From Pseudomonadota bacterium (GTDB taxonomy: Bacteria; Myxococcota_A; Polyangia; Polyangiales; Polyangiaceae): 32,046 nucleotides of DNA. Location: NCBI GenBank assembly GCA_023432025.1, contig JAEYVE010000044.1:1-32046 (forward strand), read 5' to 3'. Positions 1-6,543 of this stretch are shown here, piece after piece. The first letter of the stretch is position 1. Every line of letters begins with the position of its first letter. The translations under genes were made by a program, and so were the position numbers. The notes beneath the pieces are model-generated. The model saw only the letters and a program-made list of their open reading frames with translations. It did not search any database and was not told where the DNA came from.

Positions 1-119
1 CGCATGTGCTCAGCGCGGCGCTCTTCGACCGCTTCGAGTCGCGCGGACGCGCGGAGTTCGCGAACAAGGTGCTCTCCGCGATGCGCCTCGGCTTCGGCGG
101 TCACCACGAAAAGAAGTGA
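1..119 (+). CDS. gnd: 6-phosphogluconate dehydrogenase, C-terminal end (partial)
   Basis: Only the last 38 codons are present, in the frame beginning at base 3 and stopping with TGA at 117-119. The tail reads SAALFDRFESRG, then FANKVLSAMRLGFGGH and a basic end. This matches the usual C-terminus of decarboxylating 6-phosphogluconate dehydrogenase, in which a SxALxxRFxSR segment is followed by a KVxxAxRxxFGGH tail. That tail reaches into the partner subunit's active site in known structures. The enzyme makes ribulose-5-phosphate, CO2 and NADPH in the cytosolic pentose phosphate pathway. The rest of the gene lies left of the window. A strong hairpin follows the stop within 7 bases, so this looks like the end of a transcription unit. 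The family call rests on a short tail and is good but not certain. Confidence 0.72.
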   Translation, partial: HVLSAALFDRFESRGRAEFANKVLSAMRLGFGGHHEKK

Positions 120-125
120 CTCGGG

Positions 126-155
126 GCTCTCGGCCGGGTCCCCCCGGCCGAGAGC
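126..155 (+). terminator. hairpin terminator after gnd
   Basis: A perfect 13-bp stem (126-138 pairing with 143-155) closes a 4-base loop, starting 6 bases after the gnd stop codon. There is no run of T after it, which is common for hairpin terminators in very GC-rich bacteria. Being symmetrical, it could also stop transcripts arriving from glnS on the other strand after they cross the tandem repeat. Termination itself is inferred from structure and position. Confidence 0.6.
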
Positions 156-305
156 GACGCTCGAGCCTTCGACGCTCGAGCCTTCGACGCTCGAGCCTTC
201 GACGCTCGAGCCTTCGACGCTCGAGCCTTCGACGCTCGAGCCTTCGACGCTCAAGCCTTCGACGCTCGAGCCTTCGACGCTCGAGCCTTCGACGCTCAAG
301 CCTTG
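156..305. repeat. 15-bp tandem repeat, 10 copies, running into the glnS stop
   Basis: Ten head-to-tail copies of GACGCTCGAGCCTTC fill the space between the gnd terminator and glnS with no spacer. Copies 7 (246-260) and 10 (291-305) carry CTCAAG where the others have the palindrome CTCGAG, and copy 10 ends in G instead of C. The unit length is a multiple of three. On the minus strand copy 10 contains the last codons and TGA stop of glnS, and copy 7 holds a second in-frame TGA. The other eight copies read CGA (Arg) there, so all reading frames except those two sites stay open. The array looks like expansion of the glnS 3' end. Confidence 0.95.
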
Positions 306-2017
306 TCGGCGACCTTCGCCCAGCTGTCCTTGAGCCCGATGGTGCGGTTCAAGACCAGCTTTTGTCCCGAAGAATCCGGATCGACCACGAAGTAGCCGAC
401 GCGCTCCAGCTGGTAGTGAGTTTCCGGAGCAGCGCCCTGCAAGGAAGGCTCCACGTAGCAGTCGGTGAGCACCTCGAGCGACTTCTCGTTGATGAAGTCG
501 AGGAAGTGCTTGCCCTCTTCGCCCTCGGGATTTTCCTCGGTGAAGAGCCGATCGTACAGGCGCACTTCGGCCCGCGCGGCATGCGCGGCCGAGACCCAGT
601 GCAGCGTGCCCTTGACCTTGCGACCGTCCTTGGGAGAGCCGCCGCGCGAATCCGGGTCCCACGTGCAGCGGAGCTCGGTGATTTCTCCGGCGTCGTTCTT
701 CCGCACCTCGACGCACTTGATGATGCAGGCGGCGCGCAGGCGCACCTCCTGGCCCGGCGCCAAGCGGAAGAACTTCTTCGGTGGGTCCTCCATGAAGTCG
801 TCGCGCTCGATGTAGAGCTCGCGCGAAAACGGTAGCTTGCGGGTGCCACGTTCCGGGTACTCCGGGTGGTTCTGCACCTCGAAGTACTCGACCTCTCCGT
901 CGGGGAAGTTCTCGATGACGACCTTGAGCGGACGTAGCACGCCCATGACGCGCGGGCAGTGCGCGTTCAAGTCCTCGCGCAGGCGGTGCTCGAGGAGCGC
1001 CACGTCGACGATGTTGTCCCGCTTCGCCACGCCGATGCGCTCGCAGAACCCACGAATGGACTCCGGCAGATAGCCGCGACGACGCATGCCCGCGATGGTG
1101 GGCATGCGCGGATCGTCCCAGCCCGCGACGTGGTTTTCGTTCACGAGCTGCTGCAGCTTGCGCTTGGACAGCACCGTGTACGTCAGGTTCAGTCGAGCAA
1201 ACTCGATCTGGCGCGGAACCGGCGAAAAGCCGCCTACGTTCTCGATGAACCAGTCGTAGAGCGGGCGGTGACTCTCGAACTCGAGGGTGCACAGCGAGTG
1301 CGTGACGCCTTCGAACGCGTCGGAGAGCGGGTGCGCGAAGTCGTACATCGGGTAGATGCACCACGCGTCGCCCGCGGTGTGATGGTGGGCGTGCCGGATC
1401 CGGTAAATGAGCGGGTCACGCAGGTTTTGATTGCCGCTCGCCATGTCGATTTTGGCGCGCAGCACGGCTTCGCCGTCCTTCATTTTTCCGGCGCGCATGT
1501 CGCCGAGGAGCCGCAGGTTCTCTTCCACGCTGCGGCTCCTGTACGGGCTTTCGACGCCGGGTTTGTAAAAGTTGCCGCGGTTGTCTTTGATTTCTTCGGC
1601 GGTCTGGCTGTCGACGTACGCGAGGCCCTTCTTCACGAGCGTCACGGCGCACTCGTAGAGGCGCTCGAAGTACTCGGAGGCGTAGTAGGTGCGGTCGGCC
1701 CATTCGAAGCCGAGCCAGCGCACGTCCTTTTCGATGGCCTCCACGAAGTGCGCTTCTTCCGCGAGCGGGTTCGTGTCGTCCATGCGCAGGTTACAGCGAC
1801 CTTGGGGCGCCTTGGCGGCCATGCCGAAGTTCAGGCAGATGGCTTTGGCGTGGCCGACGTGCAGGTAGCCGTTGGGCTCCGGCGGAAAGCGCGTTTGCAG
1901 GCGGCCACCGTTCTTTCCCGTCGCGATGTCGTCTTCGACGATGTCGGCGATGAAATTGGGTGCTGCGGCGTCGTCGCGGACCTTCTCGCTGGGCGAGGGA
2001 CTCTCGGGGGCGGTCAT
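296..2017 (-). CDS. glnS: glutaminyl-tRNA synthetase
   Basis: This cytosolic enzyme charges tRNA-Gln with glutamine using ATP. The class I signatures are clear: FPPEPNGYLHVGHAKA with the HIGH-type motif HVGH at residues 53-56, and a KMSKS-type VLSKRKL at about 282-288. The PEPNGYLH form of the first motif separates GlnRS from GluRS. The 573 residues fit the family (about 550-580). The ATG at 2015-2017 is chosen because it begins the family-like N-terminus; the open frame extends further upstream, but that part resembles nothing and overlaps lhr. The gene lies 55 bases downstream of lhr on the same strand and may be co-transcribed with it. Its stop codon lies inside the last unit of the 15-bp tandem repeat, so the immediate 3' untranslated region is entirely repeat. 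Confidence 0.97.
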   Translation of the reverse strand: MTAPESPSPSEKVRDDAAAPNFIADIVEDDIATGKNGGRLQTRFPPEPNGYLHVGHAKAICLNFGMAAKAPQGRCNLRMDDTNPLAEEAHFVEAIEKDVRWLGFEWADRTYYASEYFERLYECAVTLVKKGLAYVDSQTAEEIKDNRGNFYKPGVESPYRSRSVEENLRLLGDMRAGKMKDGEAVLRAKIDMASGNQNLRDPLIYRIRHAHHHTAGDAWCIYPMYDFAHPLSDAFEGVTHSLCTLEFESHRPLYDWFIENVGGFSPVPRQIEFARLNLTYTVLSKRKLQQLVNENHVAGWDDPRMPTIAGMRRRGYLPESIRGFCERIGVAKRDNIVDVALLEHRLREDLNAHCPRVMGVLRPLKVVIENFPDGEVEYFEVQNHPEYPERGTRKLPFSRELYIERDDFMEDPPKKFFRLAPGQEVRLRAACIIKCVEVRKNDAGEITELRCTWDPDSRGGSPKDGRKVKGTLHWVSAAHAARAEVRLYDRLFTEENPEGEEGKHFLDFINEKSLEVLTDCYVEPSLQGAAPETHYQLERVGYFVVDPDSSGQKLVLNRTIGLKDSWAKVADKA

Positions 2018-2072
2018 GGGCCCCGGGAGAATGCGTCGAAGGGCCGGGCCGAGCAACCCACCCGGCCCCGCG

Positions 2073-5000
2073 TCAGCCGCGCGCAGCCGAACGGAGCAGA
2101 GCGCGTTCGAGCTCCGATTCGGTCTTGCCCACGGGGACGTCCAAGACGCGTGTATTGCGCCCATCCCGGAGGGCGAGGGGCACACCGTCGGCGTAGAGAA
2201 CTCGACTGGTGGCCACGGCGGGGACGCGCTCACCGCTCGTGAGGATGCCGACCAGATTGAGAGGGTCCGCCCCGCTCACGGAGACGAGTTGGCCGCTGGG
2301 CTCCTCGCGGCGAACCTGACGCAGCGTGCCGACCGCCTCTGGAAGCGCGAACTGCTCGCCCGAGAAGCCCGTAACGAAGCGCCCTCCACGCACCTCTCCG
2401 CGCGCTTCGAGCCGGTGATAGACGGAAAGGAGCTCACGCCAGGTGACCGGTATGGCTTCCCGCTCGAGCACCTTGCGAAAAACGACGCCCCAGCGAACCA
2501 GGAGTAGACGAGCCAGCGCTTCCACGTCCCGCGGCGCGCCTCCCTTGGCGTCGTCGTTCCACGTCGCGGCGCTCGGCAGCAAGCTGAAGCGCCCGGCGGC
2601 CTCCATACCCAGCGACATCGAGGGACGCGATCCAGGGAGGCCGAGTGGGGAGACGAAGCTGCGCCCCGTCGTCGCCCGCCGCGAAGGACGGCGCTTTTCC
2701 GCAGGAGTGATGAGCGTGCGCAGTCCCGCGAACGAGTCCGAGGTGACGAGCCCTCGGGCGATCAGCTCGCCGAGGGCCTCTTCCGTGTGCGACCGAAGCA
2801 GGCCGCTCGAGCGAGCCAGGTCGTCGAAGAAGGATGCGCCTCGCTCCGTGAGGAGCTCGTGGATGCGGGCCGCGTTGGAAGACAGGTCGTCGGCCTCGAG
2901 CGACTCGGGGAGCCAGAGCGCTACCTGCGCGCGTGGCATGAGCGCGATGGGAGTCGTGCGCACGGGTCCGCCGCGGCGCACCTTGCCCGCAACAGAAGTC
3001 GGCGCAGAACGCCGCGCCCACGTGATGCGGCCAGCGAGGCAAAGCGAGTCGAGCCAGCTCGGCTCGTAGAGGGAGATGCGCGCGGGCAGCAAGTCCGCCT
3101 CCCACGCCCCTGCAGCGGCTTCGAACCCGGAGAGCTGAGCAATCGTGGCGTGAAGACCATCCAGGCCTTCGCGACGAGAGCTCGCCTCGACGGCTTGCCA
3201 GCGAAACAAGAAGCGCAGAAACGTGGCCGCCGCGACCGGCTCGATTTCGCGTCGCAGCTTGCCGAGCGTGTAGCGGTGGATGCGGGCCAAGAGGCGACGT
3301 TCGCAAACCTCGTCGGCGCCGCCGGGTCGGAAGCGGCCGCGGAGCAGAAAGCCCTCGCTCTCGAGGCTCGCGACAGCAACGGTGAGCTCGGCCTCCGGTA
3401 GTCCGAGCGCGCGAGTGAGCTCGGTGAGGGTGACGGGACCCACCATTTCGAGTCGACCCCGCAAGAGCTCGACCAGCGCGCCTTCGGGCGTGACGTCGTC
3501 GCCCTCGCTGCTTCGTCGCTCGGGAGCCACGAGCTCCGGCTCGAGGCGCGCGCTCGGGCAGACGGCGCGCCACTCGCGTAGGCGCTCTGCCGCTACCCAA
3601 AGCACGGTAGGTCCTCCGGCGGCGTGCGCGTTCGTGTGAAGGCGGGTTGCGCGGCGGGCGGCCCGCAAGGCATCGAAGTGCTCCGAGGCCCCGAGCTCGC
3701 GTCCTTCCGCCTCGGTGAGGCAACCATGGACGACGAGCGCGTCGTGCAGCTCGTCCGGGTCACGCGGATCGGGGCGCGCCTCGCTCACGACTTGCTCGAT
3801 GGCGGCTGGATCGAGGGCGCCGATGTCGGAAGCAGACGTAGGATCGAGCCAGCGTCGCATCGCTACGGCTTGCGTACGACGCTCTTCGAGGGGAGCGTCG
3901 TCCAAGAAAGCGTAGGGGCGCGCGTTCAGGATTTCTTGCGAGAGCGGGGAGGGCTCCGTCAAGTCGCGCGCGAAGCACGCGACCTCTCCGGATTGGATGG
4001 AGAGGAGCAGGCGTTCGAGCGCGTCCACGTCCATGGCCTCGTGGAGGGCGTCGTCGATGGTTTGACGCACGAGCGGGTGAGGGGGGATCGTTCGATCTCC
4101 GGCGATGTTCTCGAGACAGGCGACCTGGTCCGGGAAACAGAGAGCCAAGAGATCGTCGGACTCCATGCGCTGGAAGCGCGGCGCCACCTTCTTGCCACCG
4201 CGGAAGCGCAGCACCGCCAAGGCGCGGGTCACGTTCCAACGCCAGCGCGTTTGAAAGAGCGGCGCGTCGAGCAGCGCCTGCACGAGTACGTCGCGGGCGT
4301 TCGTCGGTGAGAGGAACCCGAACAGGGTTTCCAGGGGAAAGCTGTGCATCGGGCCGAGGGACAGCACCAAAGCGTCCTCGGTGGCCGCCGCCTGGAGCTC
4401 CACGTTGAAGCTCCGGCAGAAGCGTTTGCGCAAGGCGAGTCCGAGCGCGCGAGTGAGACGGCTACCGAAGGGCGCGTGAAGGACCACGTGCATCCCGCCC
4501 GTTTCGTCGAAAAAGCGCTCTGCCACGAGCGCGCGCTGGGTGGGCATGACGCCGAGTGCGTTGCGCGTCGCGGCGAGGTAGTCCGCGATCTGCTCGACGG
4601 CCGCGCTCGGCAGGCCCACTTCGCGAGACAGGTAGGCGCGCCCTTGGTCTTGCTCGATGTCTTCGGCCACGCGCGCGCGGAGCCGCGACACCGACCAGGA
4701 CAGCTCATCGGTGCGCGAAGGCGCCTCGCCGAGCCAAAACGGAAGGGTAGGCGGCTTCCCGCCAGCGTCCGTCACGCGCACCTTGCCGGGATCGACCTTG
4801 AGAATTTCGTAGCTCGTGTTGCCGAGCTGGAAGATGTCACCGGCCATCGACTCGACCGCGAAGTCTTCGTGCACGGAGCCGATGCGCGTTTCCGTCGGTT
4901 CGAGCACCACGTCGTAGTCGAAGTTGTCGGGGATGGCGCCGCCGTTGGTGAGCGCGGCGAGGCGCGCGGCGCGCCTCGCGCGCAGTCGTCGTCCCACTTC

Positions 5001-6440
5001 GTCGTGATGCACGTAGGCGCCGCGTCTGCCGCGCGACGTGGTGAAGCCTTCCGCCAGCATGCGCACAACGGCGTCGAAGTCTTTCCGCTCGAGACCGCGA
5101 TAGGGGTACGCGCGCCGCACGAGAGCGAAGAGCTCGTCCTCGCTTTGATCTTCGGGCACGAGCGTAGCAACGATTTGTTGAGCCATGATGTCGAGCGGGG
5201 CGCTCGGGATATGCACTCGGTCGAGCTCTCCACGACGGGAGGCGTCGACCAACGCAGCGCACTCCACGAGGTCGTCGCGGCTCAGCGGAAACAAGCGCCC
5301 TTTTGGCGTGCCCCCGACGAAGTGGCCCGAGCGGCCCACGCGCTGGAGCCATGTGGCGATGGAGCCGGGCGAGCCGAGTTGGCACACGAGCTCCACGTCG
5401 CCAACGTCGATTCCGAGCTCGAGCGAGGCTGTGGCTACGAGGGCGCGTAGTTGGCCGGCCTTCAGGCGCTGCTCGGCGTCGAGGCGCTGCGCGCGCGCCA
5501 AGCTGCCGTGATGGCTCGTCACCGCCTCGTCGCCGAGCCGTTCGCTCAGAAAGCGAGTGACGCGCTCGGCCATGCGACGTGTGTTCGTGAACACGAGCGT
5601 GGTCTTATGGTTTCGAACGAGCGCTGCGAGCTGATCGTAGACCTCGCCCCACACTTCGCCGCTCATCACGGCCTCCAGCGGCGAGCTCGGAACACACACC
5701 GCCAGATCGAGCTCCCGGCGATGCCCTTCGTCGACGATGACGCAGTCTCGCCCTCGCGGCTCGGCGCTCGCTTCGGGGACGTGGTCGGTGCCCACCAAGA
5801 ACCGCGCGACCTCTTCGATGGGCTTTTGCGTCGCGGAGAGCCCGATGCGTTGGAGTCTCCTCCCCGCCAGCGCGTCCAATCGCTCCAGCGAGAGGGCGAG
5901 GTGGGCGCCTCGCTTGTCGCGGACCAACGCGTGAATTTCGTCGACGATGACGGTACGCACCGTCCGGAGCATCCGCCGCCCGCCGTCGCTCGTGAGCAGC
6001 ACGTAGAGGGATTCGGGCGTCGTCACGAACACGTGGGGCGGCCGCTTGACGGCCGAGGCGCGGTCCTTTGCCGTCGTGTCCCCCGTACGCACGGCAGTGC
6101 GAACGGGCACGTCGCGGTAGCCGGCGCGCACGAGCTCGTCCCGGATCCCGGACAGCGGGGCCTGGAGGTTCCGTTCGATGTCCGTGCTCAGCGCTTTGAG
6201 CGGCGACACGTAGAGCACGGCGAGCTCGTCGGGGAGGTCCTCTTCTTGGCCGCGCCGCACCAAGTCGTCGAGCGCCGACAAGAACGCGCACAGCGTTTTG
6301 CCCGAGCCAGTCGGCGCCGCCACGAGCGTGTTCCGTCCGTCCGAAATGTGCGGCCACGCTTTGGCTTGCGCGGGCGTCAGTGTTCCGAACCGCTCCTCGA
6401 ACCAGCGCGAAACGGCGGGGTGAAACCGGTGCAGCGCCAT
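2073..6440 (-). CDS. lhr: Lhr-family ATP-dependent helicase
   Basis: This is a long superfamily 2 helicase of 1455 residues, the size of full-length bacterial Lhr. The N-terminal RecA-like pair shows Walker A APTGSGKT (42-49), DEIH (167-170), SAT (202-204) and motif VI QRVGRSGH (366-373). After these come the winged-helix and Lhr-specific regions. A CERRLLARIHRYT segment near residue 1045 belongs to the large C-terminal domain seen only in long Lhr proteins. Known Lhr enzymes translocate 3' to 5' on single-stranded DNA, prefer RNA:DNA hybrids and are linked to DNA repair. The start is placed at ATG 6438-6440 (MALHRFHPAV) because the 51 codons open upstream look non-coding. A SWIM/SNF2 helicase lies 103 bases upstream and glnS lies downstream on the same strand. 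Confidence 0.95.
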   Translation of the reverse strand: MALHRFHPAVSRWFEERFGTLTPAQAKAWPHISDGRNTLVAAPTGSGKTLCAFLSALDDLVRRGQEEDLPDELAVLYVSPLKALSTDIERNLQAPLSGIRDELVRAGYRDVPVRTAVRTGDTTAKDRASAVKRPPHVFVTTPESLYVLLTSDGGRRMLRTVRTVIVDEIHALVRDKRGAHLALSLERLDALAGRRLQRIGLSATQKPIEEVARFLVGTDHVPEASAEPRGRDCVIVDEGHRRELDLAVCVPSSPLEAVMSGEVWGEVYDQLAALVRNHKTTLVFTNTRRMAERVTRFLSERLGDEAVTSHHGSLARAQRLDAEQRLKAGQLRALVATASLELGIDVGDVELVCQLGSPGSIATWLQRVGRSGHFVGGTPKGRLFPLSRDDLVECAALVDASRRGELDRVHIPSAPLDIMAQQIVATLVPEDQSEDELFALVRRAYPYRGLERKDFDAVVRMLAEGFTTSRGRRGAYVHHDEVGRRLRARRAARLAALTNGGAIPDNFDYDVVLEPTETRIGSVHEDFAVESMAGDIFQLGNTSYEILKVDPGKVRVTDAGGKPPTLPFWLGEAPSRTDELSWSVSRLRARVAEDIEQDQGRAYLSREVGLPSAAVEQIADYLAATRNALGVMPTQRALVAERFFDETGGMHVVLHAPFGSRLTRALGLALRKRFCRSFNVELQAAATEDALVLSLGPMHSFPLETLFGFLSPTNARDVLVQALLDAPLFQTRWRWNVTRALAVLRFRGGKKVAPRFQRMESDDLLALCFPDQVACLENIAGDRTIPPHPLVRQTIDDALHEAMDVDALERLLLSIQSGEVACFARDLTEPSPLSQEILNARPYAFLDDAPLEERRTQAVAMRRWLDPTSASDIGALDPAAIEQVVSEARPDPRDPDELHDALVVHGCLTEAEGRELGASEHFDALRAARRATRLHTNAHAAGGPTVLWVAAERLREWRAVCPSARLEPELVAPERRSSEGDDVTPEGALVELLRGRLEMVGPVTLTELTRALGLPEAELTVAVASLESEGFLLRGRFRPGGADEVCERRLLARIHRYTLGKLRREIEPVAAATFLRFLFRWQAVEASSRREGLDGLHATIAQLSGFEAAAGAWEADLLPARISLYEPSWLDSLCLAGRITWARRSAPTSVAGKVRRGGPVRTTPIALMPRAQVALWLPESLEADDLSSNAARIHELLTERGASFFDDLARSSGLLRSHTEEALGELIARGLVTSDSFAGLRTLITPAEKRRPSRRATTGRSFVSPLGLPGSRPSMSLGMEAAGRFSLLPSAATWNDDAKGGAPRDVEALARLLLVRWGVVFRKVLEREAIPVTWRELLSVYHRLEARGEVRGGRFVTGFSGEQFALPEAVGTLRQVRREEPSGQLVSVSGADPLNLVGILTSGERVPAVATSRVLYADGVPLALRDGRNTRVLDVPVGKTESELERALLRSAARG

Positions 6441-6494
6441 GCCCTTCCATAGCACTGGGACGCCGGGGTGGGGCCCCCAACGGCGACCGGAGGC

Positions 6495-6507
6495 GCGCCG
6501 AAGGCGC
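6495..6507 (-). terminator. small GC hairpin between SNF2 and lhr
   Basis: A 5-bp all-GC stem (GCGCC/GGCGC) with a 3-base loop lies 37 bases downstream of the SNF2-helicase stop and 55 bases upstream of the lhr start. It is short and has no T-run, so it could be an attenuator, a weak terminator or chance in GC-rich sequence. Confidence 0.2.
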
Positions 6508-6543
6508 CGCGACGTGCGATTCTGGCCCCGAGAGTTTTTCTTG

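Noticed and set aside
156..305. Possible CRISPR array
   Set aside because: The units are contiguous with no spacers, only 15 bp long, and no cas genes are nearby.
4..835. Plus-strand proteins made of STLEP or SSLRR repeats (frames from 4 and 116)
   Set aside because: They are only the tandem repeat read in two frames, continuing antisense to glnS, with no ribosome site.
959..2242. 427-codon plus-strand open frame
   Set aside because: Antisense to glnS; GC-rich third positions keep the opposite frame open. The protein has no family-like motif, whereas glnS has complete motifs.
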